A DNA stretch of 37,923 nucleotides from Planctomycetota bacterium (GTDB lineage Bacteria > Planctomycetota > Phycisphaerae > WQYP01). A program made the position numbers and the translations under genes. Where the stretch lies: the NCBI GenBank assembly GCA_021818445.1, contig JAKAEB010000037.1, forward strand, positions 1-37,923, written 5' to 3'. Below, piece by piece: positions 9,401 through 17,551 of this stretch (positions are counted from its first letter, which is position 1; each line of letters starts with the position of its first letter). Below the pieces are notes generated by a model, which saw nothing but the letters and a program-made list of their open reading frames with translations, was not told the origin of the DNA and did not search any database.

Positions 9401-10402
9401 GATTGGTCGGCATTCACCGGCGTGGTTAATCTTGTCCCTCTGGAAGATGGAACCGATCTTGGCTTCAATGGCATGCTGAATTCCGCCGGGGCGCCCGGAT
9501 TTTATCTCAGCAACGGCACCCTTAATCTGGAGGGTGCCGCCGGAAAAACAATTAATTTTTCTTTTTACAACAATCAGGCCAGCCACGCGCCCTACGGCTA
9601 TAACGCCGTTATCGGTGCACTATCGGGAACCCCGTACAGTTCGATCAGCGGGACACCCATCGCACCGGACGCCAATTCTGACCACGCCTTGAATTACGTT
9701 ATTGGGGGTGCAAATGCCAACACCACCTTCGCTGGTAATTTGGTTGGGCGCGCCGGCTATGTCACTAATTTCTACAAGGTCGGCACCGGTTCACTCACGC
9801 TGACTGGAACCGACAGTTTTGGTGGCACCACCGAAATCAACGGTGGAGCATTAATAGTGGACGGTCCGCTGACCAATGCCTCACAAATTACCGTGGATGC
9901 ATCGGGCACGGTGGTCTCCACCGACGATACCCACCTGAGCTTCGCCGCGGGAACGGGCGGAACGCTTTCGGGCATCGGCCAGATCAGTGCCGCGGTGATC
10001 AATAATGGAGTGATAGCGCCGGGCGATCCGGTAACAAATCCGCTGGGCGTATTGACCGTAAAGAGCCTCACGGATAATGGGCATTTGGTGATTCGCATCG
10101 GCACGGACGGTACCAATTCGCTGCTTGGCGTGACCGATGCGCTTACGCTGGGTGCATCGAGCACGTTGAACCTTTCCGGCAGTTTCGACGGCCACGCGCA
10201 TAATATTGTCCAGTTCGGCAGTCTGGCAGGCACGTTCGGCCATATCGACGGCCTGCCCTCGGGCTATCAGGTAGTGTATGGTAAAAATAATATTTCAGTC
10301 GTGCCCACACCGGAGCCTGCCACCAGCGGGTTGCTGGTTCTGGGGCTTTGTGGGCTTGTTGGAGGCAGGTGCCGCTGTCGGCGGGCGGCCATTGGCGGTT
10401 AA
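6497..10402 (+). CDS. Secreted pectate-lyase-like protein with long beta-helix repeats and PEP-CTERM anchor
   Basis: About 1301 residues from the ATG at 6497, which has GAGGA at 6485-6489 and begins a signal peptide (residues 1-29, ending HVHAA). Residues about 33-435 resemble polysaccharide lyases of the pectate lyase superfamily: FPGALGFGAGATGGRNG near 33-49, a VSNLNDSGAGSFRQAV segment, the TAPGQG turn near 103, and a terminal VPDAWIQQQG/NIEKYAAAL region near 390-430 matching the usual DGMPDxWE...LEYLN ending. Residues about 440-1265 are glycine-, serine- and threonine-rich repeats of the autotransporter passenger type (for example GTGTLTLGGASTFSGG). The end (about 1269-1301) is PTPEPATSG, a hydrophobic helix and an arginine cluster: a PEP-CTERM sorting signal. 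Role: extracellular or surface pectin binding or cleavage. It is first in an operon with the next two genes. Enzyme activity is not certain because the region around HISVEYAPYDSID departs from related lyases as I know them. Confidence 0.82.
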   Translation: MKYIGHKYRIITMAAAATCGTCALHVHAAVPTAFPGALGFGAGATGGRNGSVQVVSNLNDSGAGSFRQAVSTPNSIVVFDVGGVINLQSELAIASNVTILGQTAPGQGIALDGGPGGYNISLSGSSNDIVQYLRVMQGGPSTVQKTAVEMYNTSNAILDHISVEYAPYDSIDMTGDGGDITIENSLLADPILRQQFNVHAQNTGPDSFFNNIFANADNRNPMAKADTQFVNNVIYDFRAGYTVADTGGKFNQDILDNYFITGPSTTNPGDAFFQMDSNISAYSAGNLENSSRNGVLAGTTVSPSGVTVARSPFYSESPSSALDAYAYDLANAGDSLHPNAVDAQALSQVSSLGTTGAVYNSPQDTGLANGGFGTIQGGGLPLGGQSGDVPDAWIQQQGFTNADFANPTGDYNHTGYDNIEKYAAALAGEPIQLGQKVFWNGATGNNTWATPANWSTSATSNVAYGSVPQPLDDVQFDATANITLGADQTIHSLTATSGQAVTIGAGTHSLTIDAGGITNRGPGALTINSPVILDGGAIEAADGNVGLTAGLSVNNSGVMVNADSGTTLALNGALNVDHSTVDFSGGGTITASALSNDNSTGIIGDWATFNHTDWATISHGQLAPYAGYVDYSGSGTVNQQAGYHTSANFRITGESTGAVTLSTGTTDINTLLDADQTTARTVGIAGGDTLRLGSSGGIMQAADGLGLTMGTVPGTGAITAGGPDTNAVGRLTIINDSTAAPIIVNSDITDNSSGAVTLTTSGSGVTLLAGTNTYSGGTYIDAGTLLLGSAVALSSSGTVNISQGAALDVGGQNVTIASLSGSGTIDNNDPNFTGRYTLTLGGDNSGSTFNGDIRDSVGTLGIVKNGTGTLTLGGASTFSGGVVLNGGNLNLTNLSGAGVGTITLNAGQLLDSGYITNDIYVPSGHTSTVLFQNNNYATLGGAAQATGTLRGGGTLTIEAYYVRNLLGGDWSAFTGVVNLVPLEDGTDLGFNGMLNSAGAPGFYLSNGTLNLEGAAGKTINFSFYNNQASHAPYGYNAVIGALSGTPYSSISGTPIAPDANSDHALNYVIGGANANTTFAGNLVGRAGYVTNFYKVGTGSLTLTGTDSFGGTTEINGGALIVDGPLTNASQITVDASGTVVSTDDTHLSFAAGTGGTLSGIGQISAAVINNGVIAPGDPVTNPLGVLTVKSLTDNGHLVIRIGTDGTNSLLGVTDALTLGASSTLNLSGSFDGHAHNIVQFGSLAGTFGHIDGLPSGYQVVYGKNNISVVPTPEPATSGLLVLGLCGLVGGRCRCRRAAIGG

Positions 10403-10472
10403 ATTCAAAACAGGTAAGACCGAAATGTCAGCGTTAATACCATTTAATACCCGTGTTTCACTGGAGGTAAGG

Positions 10473-13400
10473 ATGCGTCCAATTCCATGGTTGTTTATAA
10501 CGGTCGGGCTTTTGATCATGGCCGCAGGTACAGCGCATGCCCGTATTCCGGCAACCCGGAAGGTGCTGCTTAATCTGCGGCATCCACAAGTCATAGGTCG
10601 GCTGCATGTTTATGGTTCAGGTGTCAGTATTAAGTACACAGCCAAACCTTTGTTTGTGCACAGCGGTGGGGGGGCGATTGAAGTTATCGCCAATGAGGCC
10701 AAAAATCGCCATCCGCTTGGAGGTGTTCGTCCCGCGATTGTTGTTCCTCTGATAAAAGCCCGCAACATGCGGCACTACCGCGAAATTACCCTTTGGGTGT
10801 ACGTACCTGAATCGGCGGCCGCCCATTTCTTCGGTCGCTATGACGTTCGCCTGTCGGTCAACAATGGCTCGCCTTATTGGTCCATGGCGGCCGTATCTCC
10901 CGGATGGAATCATGTGGTTTGGAATTTCGCCCGCCATCCGCAAAATGCAATCGCCGGTTCTGGTTCGGGGGCCACGCGCCGCTTACCCGTTATGCGGTCG
11001 CTGGTTATCAATCTCGGCCCTCTTATGAGTGGTTACGGATTGTCCAAGGTTTACATCAGCGATATTCGCATGGTTCCCATGCGCCGCCTCGTGTCCACCA
11101 CCCGTGAGGAACTTGAGTCCGTCCTGGGTGACGACGACTCCTGGTCACGCCGTTTTCAAGCGGTAGAACGCCTGCGAGCCATTGGCGGCCTGCGGGTACT
11201 GCCGGCTTTAATTCAGGCCACGGAGGATCACGTCCCATTGATTCGCGGTGAGGCCCGCCGCGCCATGCTGGCTGTGGTGGAGGCAGTCGGCTCGCGCGCC
11301 AAATCAGATTTGACCGACACCCTGCATATCGGCACTCCGCGCATGCAATTGGCAGTTGTGCACCTGCTCACCAAGTTGGGTCCCACCCACTTGGGAAAAT
11401 GGGTGCTGCCCGCTCTAAAACATGCCTTGCTCAGTAATGATTTTTATGTGCGCCAAGCGGCGCGTCATGGATTAGGCACGTTGGGTTTCCATCGCCCCGA
11501 GCAAGCCAAATACCTTATTGCCAAGCTGCGATTGAAGGCCACACAAATGGCAGCCATTCGCTGCCTGGCGGAAATTGGACCGGGTGGGATTGACGCCATT
11601 CCTGCTGAGCTTCATATCCTCCGTGACACACATAACCAGTTGTCCTATCGCCTCTGGGCCCTTCGGGCGGTCTGGTGGACCGAGCAACGCTATCTGAAGC
11701 CATCCGATTGGGTGTTGGCTCTGCATCCTCATTCAAACCTCGTCTACCGACACCTGACTGATCTGGCCATGCTCCGTCTCGAAGCGGCTGGCCGGGCCGG
11801 CGCGAAGCAACTCGCCGATACCTTGATGCATTCGCATGATGTCGTCGTACAGGCGCGGGCCGCCGAGGCACTCGGTCATATCCGTGTGCGCTATCTGGCA
11901 GTGGCTGAACACGCCCTCGGGGTGGCCACCCATAATCCTGCTTCGTACGTGGCATGGCAGGCGCGTTACGACCTGCACCGTATCAATCCTGCGGCCTATC
12001 GCTTATCACTGGCTGGCGCAAAGCACGCACATGCAGGCCCGGTGCGCGTCACTCGCCGGGGGAACCTTGTCATTGTGTCCAATGGCATTGTGCAGATGAC
12101 TTTCCGTAAGACCAGTATTGATCCGGGACCGGTATCGGTACAACTTGACCACGGCCCCAACTTGGTGCACTCCCGCTGGGTACATCACATTTTGGCTTTC
12201 CGCAAAAGCAAAGCCACTGATATGTTCGAACGCCAATGGATGCAAAAACTCGGCGGCTGTCCCATTAACAAAAATTTTCAGCAACACGTGACTGTGCATC
12301 GCCCCGGTGAAGTGCAGTACGTCTACACATTTCCAGCCGGCGGAGCGGCCCCTCTCCAATGGCAGGAGATTTATGTCCTGCGGCGCGGCGACCATGGTTT
12401 TTATATTTATTATCGCCTGAAAAATATGACCGGGAAAGCCATGCCAAATAGCATATATCCCGGTAATATCCAAAGCATTGCATTAGAGTTCAATATGCTC
12501 ATTGCCGTCACCCGACGCCTTTTCACCACTAAAATGCTCAACGATAATTTACGCGGGCCAACCAGCTTTGGCTTTCCACGGCAAAACTATCTTCAATATC
12601 CTGATATCTACCAGGCCACATGGCGCTTGCCCAACGGCGAGGTAGACGCCAAGCACGAATGGAACAATTATGAACAAATGAGCCACGTGCTTGGACTGGC
12701 CGGACCGAAATATGGCTTCTGGGTCATCTTTCCCAGCTATTCATTCCTTGACGGTACCGAGCCTACTCTGGAAATGAACGGTTTCGTCGGGCCGCTGTTT
12801 ATCGTCTCGATGGATAAAAAATATTATGTGCCGACGGCGGAATATGTTGGTGCTCATTTTGAAAAAACCTACGGCCCCATGTTCATCTACCTGCATCGGG
12901 CACCCAATACCGATGCCAATTGGATCGCCGCCAAACGCGAGGCTCTAATTCAGCAGGCACAATGGCCCTGCAAATGGGTACGAAATAAGGCCTACCACCA
13001 ACGCGGAGCGGTCAGCGGCCGTGTGAAAATCAGCACTGGCCAATCCGCGATAGGCACTTGGGTCATTCTCGCCAGACCACCCAAACAGGTTCCCGCAGAC
13101 CTCTACGGCGATTGGCTTCGCAACATCAACCCATACATGTATTGGACGCAGGCCAGTGCGCGTGGCCTTTACTCCATCAAGCACATTGAGCCTGGGCGAT
13201 ATGACCTGTTCGTCTGGAAAAGTGGTGTGCTGGGCGAGGCCCGGAAAAATGGGATCGTCATCGGCAATCACCAGACCGTCGCCTTGGGAACCACCGAACT
13301 TACGCCACTGTCGTATGGCAAAACCGTTTGGCAGATAGGCGAGCCGAATCGTACTGTGACCGAGTTCCGTAATGGCGGCAATTTTCATATCTGGGAAAAC

Positions 13401-13934
13401 TATTTGAGATACGGAATGGATTTTCCCCATGGAGTCAATTACACCATCGGCAAAAGCACCGCCAGTCGCGACTGGAACTATCTCCAGCCTGCCATTGTGC
13501 AGGGGCATCGAAACCCCACCACATGGAATATCCGGTTCCACCTCAAAAAAATTCCTGCCGGGCACCCTGTCCTCTCTGTCATCTGCGGCGGGCGTTTTGC
13601 CTGGCTGAATGTATTTGCCAATGGGCGTTTGATTGGTCATATCCATACCAGTATCGGATTGCAGTTTGTCCGCACGGCCCCCTACGGTGAATTGATTATT
13701 AAAAATATCCGTTTTCCACGCGATCTACTTGAGAAGGGGAATAATGTCATTTCGCTCTCATTTGCATCTCATTTGCCGGGCAGCGCTATCAAGGGCATTT
13801 ACCGCGCCACATTGAAATCGCATAACGTCGCCCGGAAAGTACGGGCAAACTGGACAAGCTTTATGGCCTACAGCCTGATTCGGCTCTCAATGGACAAGAC
13901 CAAAAGTCTTCAGCCGCTCAGCGGTCGGCCATAA
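10473..13934 (+). CDS. Secreted rhamnogalacturonan lyase (PL4-like) with HEAT repeats
   Basis: About 1153 residues from the ATG at 10473, which has a strong GGAGG at 10463-10467 and a signal peptide ending near TAHA (residue 24). Residues about 30-200 form a beta-rich carbohydrate-binding-like domain. Residues about 205-520 are HEAT-like helical repeats (for example SRRFQAVERLRAIGGLRVLP). Residues about 525-840 look like the lyase beta-sandwich. About 843-942 form a fibronectin-like domain (GAVSGRVKIS, GLYSIKHIEPGRYDLFVW) matching PL4 domain II. About 945-1150 match PL4 domain III (VWQIGEPNRTVTEFRNG, FPHGVNYTIG, DWNYLQP). PL4 enzymes cleave the rhamnose-galacturonate backbone of rhamnogalacturonan I by beta-elimination. 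Catalytic residues were not mapped. The gene lies 70 nt after the pectate-lyase-like gene and 63 nt before the esterase. Confidence 0.85.
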   Translation: MRPIPWLFITVGLLIMAAGTAHARIPATRKVLLNLRHPQVIGRLHVYGSGVSIKYTAKPLFVHSGGGAIEVIANEAKNRHPLGGVRPAIVVPLIKARNMRHYREITLWVYVPESAAAHFFGRYDVRLSVNNGSPYWSMAAVSPGWNHVVWNFARHPQNAIAGSGSGATRRLPVMRSLVINLGPLMSGYGLSKVYISDIRMVPMRRLVSTTREELESVLGDDDSWSRRFQAVERLRAIGGLRVLPALIQATEDHVPLIRGEARRAMLAVVEAVGSRAKSDLTDTLHIGTPRMQLAVVHLLTKLGPTHLGKWVLPALKHALLSNDFYVRQAARHGLGTLGFHRPEQAKYLIAKLRLKATQMAAIRCLAEIGPGGIDAIPAELHILRDTHNQLSYRLWALRAVWWTEQRYLKPSDWVLALHPHSNLVYRHLTDLAMLRLEAAGRAGAKQLADTLMHSHDVVVQARAAEALGHIRVRYLAVAEHALGVATHNPASYVAWQARYDLHRINPAAYRLSLAGAKHAHAGPVRVTRRGNLVIVSNGIVQMTFRKTSIDPGPVSVQLDHGPNLVHSRWVHHILAFRKSKATDMFERQWMQKLGGCPINKNFQQHVTVHRPGEVQYVYTFPAGGAAPLQWQEIYVLRRGDHGFYIYYRLKNMTGKAMPNSIYPGNIQSIALEFNMLIAVTRRLFTTKMLNDNLRGPTSFGFPRQNYLQYPDIYQATWRLPNGEVDAKHEWNNYEQMSHVLGLAGPKYGFWVIFPSYSFLDGTEPTLEMNGFVGPLFIVSMDKKYYVPTAEYVGAHFEKTYGPMFIYLHRAPNTDANWIAAKREALIQQAQWPCKWVRNKAYHQRGAVSGRVKISTGQSAIGTWVILARPPKQVPADLYGDWLRNINPYMYWTQASARGLYSIKHIEPGRYDLFVWKSGVLGEARKNGIVIGNHQTVALGTTELTPLSYGKTVWQIGEPNRTVTEFRNGGNFHIWENYLRYGMDFPHGVNYTIGKSTASRDWNYLQPAIVQGHRNPTTWNIRFHLKKIPAGHPVLSVICGGRFAWLNVFANGRLIGHIHTSIGLQFVRTAPYGELIIKNIRFPRDLLEKGNNVISLSFASHLPGSAIKGIYRATLKSHNVARKVRANWTSFMAYSLIRLSMDKTKSLQPLSGRP

Positions 13935-13997
13935 GCCGCTGCTGCATACCGTTCAGTGGACTGATTTATTAATGGTAAATACTTACAGGAGTCAGAT

Positions 13998-15332
13998 ATG
14001 CTCATTGACCGTGTATGCCGATGGACACTTGGACGCATCGTCCGCGCAGCTTGGAGAGCGGCGATACCAGTCGTTGCCCTTTCCATGACGACCGGGGGCC
14101 TTAGCGCCCGTACCCTGCACGCGCCGCTAAAATTTGAATTTGGACCGGGGAAAAAAGTCCCGGGCTACATTCAGGTTCTGCCAGATACAACCTTCAATTC
14201 CCGGCGTGGTTACGGTTTCGATCTCGGCTTTAAGGTGCGTGGTGTCAACCGCAGCAATAAGGGGGGTATTCGTGGGCATTTTGTAACCAGCAAAAAGCCG
14301 TTTTTCTTTTCTGTGGCATTGCCGCCGGGTAACTACAATGTCACGGTGACACTTGGCGATCTCAAGGGCCCGTCAGTCAACACCATAAAGGCCGAGCAGC
14401 GAAGGCTAATGTACGCTAGCGTATCCACTCGACCGGGGCAATTCGCGGTGAGAACATTTACCGTTAATACGCGCATTCCGGAGATTGCCGGCGGTGGGCG
14501 TGTACGCCTTAAACCCCGCGAAATTGGTTCGCTTGAATGGGACCATAAACTCACTGTTGAATTTAATAATTCACGTCCATGCCTGGACGCCATGACGATC
14601 ACCCGGGCCCGCCATCCCGTCACTCTTTTTATCGCCGGTGATTCAACCGACACCGACCAGCGTTTTGAACCATGGTGCAGTTGGGGGCAGATGATCACGG
14701 CATTTTTTGTCCCGCGCAAGGTCGTGGTCGCCAACTACGCCGAAGATGGCGAATCCGCCAATAGCTTCATCTGGGAAAATCGGCTTAAAAAAATAATGAG
14801 CCTCATCCGCCCCGGCGATTATCTGTTTATTGAATTTGGCCACAACGACCAGCATGAGCGCGGCCCTCATGCCGGGCCGACGAAGGAATATCGCAAGTCC
14901 ATCCTCACCATGATCCGTGATGCAAAAGCCAGGCACGCGATTCCTGTGCTGGTAACCCCCATGGCCCGGCGTCTGTTTCGTCACGGTAAAATCTACAACA
15001 GCTTGGGCGGTTTTCCGTCGGAAATGCGTCTGATTGCAAAGCAGCAACATGTAAAACTCATCGACCTCAACGCCATGAGTACGAAATTGTTTGACGCCTT
15101 GGGCCCTGAGAAATCAGCGATTGCATTCGTCGACCTCACTCACAATGACGATTACGGTGCTTACGAAATCGCTAAATGCGTCATTCAGGGAATCCGCGAC
15201 GCGCATCTCGGCTTGGCCAGATTCATTCGCTCCGGTGTCACAACATTTAATCCAGCGCATCCAGATAATGTGTCGAGCTTTCATATGCCTGAAGACCCAC
15301 AGTATTCAACTGTGAAGCCGTCGGGTTGGTGA
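13998..15332 (+). CDS. Rhamnogalacturonan acetylesterase-like SGNH hydrolase (CE12)
   Basis: A 444-residue secreted esterase. The N terminus (about 1-37) is a signal-like region, longer than usual, ending near LSARTLHA. Residues about 43-200 form a galactose-binding-like beta domain starting with FEFGPGKKVPGYIQVLPDT, often found before CE12 catalytic domains. The SGNH catalytic part has GDSTDTDQ (about 214-221, nucleophile serine), SWGQ, the GESANSF segment, FGHNDQ (about 280-285) and DLTHND (about 379-384, Asp/His of the triad). The usual GRSSxSF block is GESANSF here. CE12 enzymes remove acetyl groups from rhamnogalacturonan so that lyases can act, which fits the gene's place directly after the lyase. 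AGGAG at 13987-13991 supports the ATG. Confidence 0.88.
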   Translation: MLIDRVCRWTLGRIVRAAWRAAIPVVALSMTTGGLSARTLHAPLKFEFGPGKKVPGYIQVLPDTTFNSRRGYGFDLGFKVRGVNRSNKGGIRGHFVTSKKPFFFSVALPPGNYNVTVTLGDLKGPSVNTIKAEQRRLMYASVSTRPGQFAVRTFTVNTRIPEIAGGGRVRLKPREIGSLEWDHKLTVEFNNSRPCLDAMTITRARHPVTLFIAGDSTDTDQRFEPWCSWGQMITAFFVPRKVVVANYAEDGESANSFIWENRLKKIMSLIRPGDYLFIEFGHNDQHERGPHAGPTKEYRKSILTMIRDAKARHAIPVLVTPMARRLFRHGKIYNSLGGFPSEMRLIAKQQHVKLIDLNAMSTKLFDALGPEKSAIAFVDLTHNDDYGAYEIAKCVIQGIRDAHLGLARFIRSGVTTFNPAHPDNVSSFHMPEDPQYSTVKPSGW

Positions 15333-15579
15333 TGTGCCGCTGATTGCCGGCGCTTCCAGCGACGGCCCCGTAACGGCCTATGACCCAGCCGATTCACGAG
15401 ATGCTCATTTGCCTGTGCGATGCGTCTCGGTTACGGGGGTAAAACTTGTGTCGAGTTCAAGTTGTGCCGCAGGGGCGATGATACTCTGGCACTGCTTGGT
15501 ATCCTGCCTTTTTTTCGCGGCGTTATGGTATATTTTGCGCTTGCGGCAAGCGTACGATGATCGCTGCGCAGGAGTTGAA
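15333..15579 (+). promoter_or_regulatory. rarA upstream region with extended -10 and hairpin
   Basis: This gap shows an extended -10 box, TGGTATATT with TATATT at 15529-15534, but no good -35. Transcription starting near 15541 would give a leader of about 40 nt. A perfect hairpin, CGCTTG (15538-15543) with CAAGCG (15547-15552) around CGG, overlaps the expected start. The open frame runs upstream to 15334, but that part has no RarA similarity and the ribosome site favours 15580. The assignment is tentative. Confidence 0.35.
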
Positions 15580-16935
15580 ATGCCCGATCTTTTTGAAAAG
15601 AGCCGGCAGAAGCGGAGGGACAAAGTCCTTCCACTGGCCGCTAAACTTCGTCCCGCCGAGCTTGATGAAATGGTCGGGCAAACTCACCTCTTATCTGCCG
15701 GTTCGCCCCTTCGACTTTTGATCGAGAACGATCTTCTGGGCAGCGCCATACTTTTTGGTCCGCCGGGGTGCGGAAAAACGTCGGTGGCCCGCCTGATCGA
15801 GGCGCGGACCCGCCGCCATTTTGTATCCATCAATGCGGTGTCGGCTGGCGTGCCGCAGGTGCGTCAAATCATTGCGGATGCCAAAAATCTGCTGGAGCAG
15901 ACGGGCTGTGGCACACTGCTATTTATAGATGAAATTCACCGCTTTAATCGTGCGCAGCAGGATATTCTCCTGCCGGATGTTGAATCGGGTTTGATTACTA
16001 TTCTGGGGGTAACCACCCAGAATCCATTCTTTGCGATCAATGCGCCGCTGATATCGCGCTGCCGCCTTTTCGAGTTTAAGGCATTATCCGTCGCTGAAAT
16101 TCGCATCGTCATCACCCGCGCCATAGACCGTTGGAATGCCGGTGCCGGGACCGATGAGCACGCCTCCCGAAAGGTGACTTTGCCGGGCGACGCGCTTGAA
16201 TGCCTGGCAAACCAGAGCGATGGCGATGCACGCCGTGCCGTATCCACATTGGAGACCGCCATTCAATTGGCAAGCGTTCGGACCCGGGGCGAGCTGGTAC
16301 TTACCACCTCTGATATAAGCGAAGCCCAGCAGGTAAGACCCGTTTATTTTGATCCCACAGGCGACGAACATTACGACGTGATCAGTGCCATGATTAAAAG
16401 TATCCGGGGCAGTGATCCTGATGCCGCCATTTATTGGCTGGCAAAGCTGCTGGTGGTTTCGGAGGATGTCCGTTTCATTGCGCGGCGGATCGCTATTGCC
16501 GCCAGCGAGGATATTGGCAACGCCCAGCCAGCGGCCCTGTCTATAGTTGCCTCGATGGTTCAGATGGTGGAATTCCTGGGCATGCCCGAGGCACGCATTC
16601 CGCTGGCGCAGGCGGTAATTTATCTGGCGTGTTCGGAAAAGAGCAATTCCGCCATTGTGGCTATTGATTCTGCAATGGAAGCCGTGCGTAAAGGAATGTC
16701 GCTGCCGGTGCCTGAGCATCTTCGCGACAGCCACTATCCGGGTTCGGCTCAACTCGGTCACACAGGCTATAAATACCCGCACGACTATCCCGGTGCCTGG
16801 GTGGAACAGGAATATATGGGGGCCGACGGCCAATATTATTTCCCCACGGATCGAGGGGTGGAAAAGCGCTTCGCCGAATTTCTGGCGCAAAGGGCAAAAA
16901 ATGTCACCACAGCATCAGACGACGGCGGCGGCTAA
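15580..16935 (+). CDS. rarA: Replication-associated recombination protein A (AAA+ ATPase RarA/MgsA)
   Basis: A 451-residue AAA+ ATPase, the normal length for RarA/MgsA/WRNIP1 proteins, which act at stalled replication forks together with clamp and single-strand-binding proteins. The N terminus has PAELDEMVGQTHLL, the family's RPxxLdevvGQxHLL motif. The Walker A is GPPGCGKTS (60-68), the Walker B with DEIHRF is at about 113-120, sensor 1 is GVTTQNPFF, and the C-terminal clamp-loader-like tetramerisation region ends in HDYPGAWVEQEYMG. The ATG at 15580 was chosen for its AGGAG at 15570-15574 and because the conserved part starts soon after. The stop overlaps the start of the next gene by one base (TAATG), implying translational coupling. 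Confidence 0.95.
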   Translation: MPDLFEKSRQKRRDKVLPLAAKLRPAELDEMVGQTHLLSAGSPLRLLIENDLLGSAILFGPPGCGKTSVARLIEARTRRHFVSINAVSAGVPQVRQIIADAKNLLEQTGCGTLLFIDEIHRFNRAQQDILLPDVESGLITILGVTTQNPFFAINAPLISRCRLFEFKALSVAEIRIVITRAIDRWNAGAGTDEHASRKVTLPGDALECLANQSDGDARRAVSTLETAIQLASVRTRGELVLTTSDISEAQQVRPVYFDPTGDEHYDVISAMIKSIRGSDPDAAIYWLAKLLVVSEDVRFIARRIAIAASEDIGNAQPAALSIVASMVQMVEFLGMPEARIPLAQAVIYLACSEKSNSAIVAIDSAMEAVRKGMSLPVPEHLRDSHYPGSAQLGHTGYKYPHDYPGAWVEQEYMGADGQYYFPTDRGVEKRFAEFLAQRAKNVTTASDDGGG

Positions 16936-17504
16936 TGACCACGGCCGAATGGCGAAAAACAATAAAGGCCCGGCTGGGCGCGATTCCGCCCGATCAAATC
17001 CGCAGCAAGTCTCTGGCCGCCTGCAGCCGAATGATCCACACACCTGAATTTCAAAACGCGCGAAATATCATGCTGTATTTGCCGATGCCCGGTGAACCCG
17101 AGCTGCAATCCTTGGCGGCCGCCGCGTGGAAGGTAGGCAAAAATGTCCTTTTGCCGACCGTTGACTGGGCCGACAACAGCATGCGGCCTTTGCGAGTGCA
17201 AAATTTGGATATGCGATACGACGTGCCAATGCCACGGGTGCCGCAACCCGCCATCGGCGATCCCTTTCCGGTTGAACATATCGATTTGGTTGTTGTTCCC
17301 GGGTTGGCGTTTGATCGATCGGGGCATCGTCTCGGACGCGGAGGGGGTTACTACGACCGCTTTTTGTCACGGCCGACGGTACATGCCATTCGAGTTGCTA
17401 TCGCGTTTGAAGAGCAATGGTGCGCCGACCTGCCCGTCGAGCCGCACGATATTGGCATGCAAATCATTATTACGGATCATGATATTTTGCGGATAAAACC
17501 GTAG
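16935..17504 (+). CDS. 5-formyltetrahydrofolate cyclo-ligase
   Basis: A 189-residue cytoplasmic enzyme of the 5-FTHF cyclo-ligase (MTHFS/YgfA) family, which converts 5-formyl-THF to 5,10-methenyl-THF with ATP. Conserved features are the N-terminal basic stretch (TTAEWRKTIKARL), YLPMPGEPELQ in the middle, VPGLAFDRSGHRLGRGG near 121-137 and GGGYYDRFL at about 136-144, the family signature for nucleotide and substrate binding. The length is normal. The ATG shares its A with the rarA stop codon, so it is probably translated by coupling. A folate gene next to rarA has no obvious functional link. Confidence 0.93.
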   Translation: MTTAEWRKTIKARLGAIPPDQIRSKSLAACSRMIHTPEFQNARNIMLYLPMPGEPELQSLAAAAWKVGKNVLLPTVDWADNSMRPLRVQNLDMRYDVPMPRVPQPAIGDPFPVEHIDLVVVPGLAFDRSGHRLGRGGGYYDRFLSRPTVHAIRVAIAFEEQWCADLPVEPHDIGMQIIITDHDILRIKP

Positions 17505-17551
17505 TACGATAATCTCAATGGAGCGACGTGCGGCTTGTCGCTTGGAGTTGC

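Noticed and set aside
12945..13646. Minus-strand frame of 233 residues inside the rhamnogalacturonan lyase gene
   Set aside because: The plus strand carries clear PL4 domain II and III motifs here; the antisense product has no family features.
16084..16890. Minus-strand frame of 268 residues inside rarA
   Set aside because: RarA is unmistakable on the plus strand, and the antisense product is unlike any known protein.
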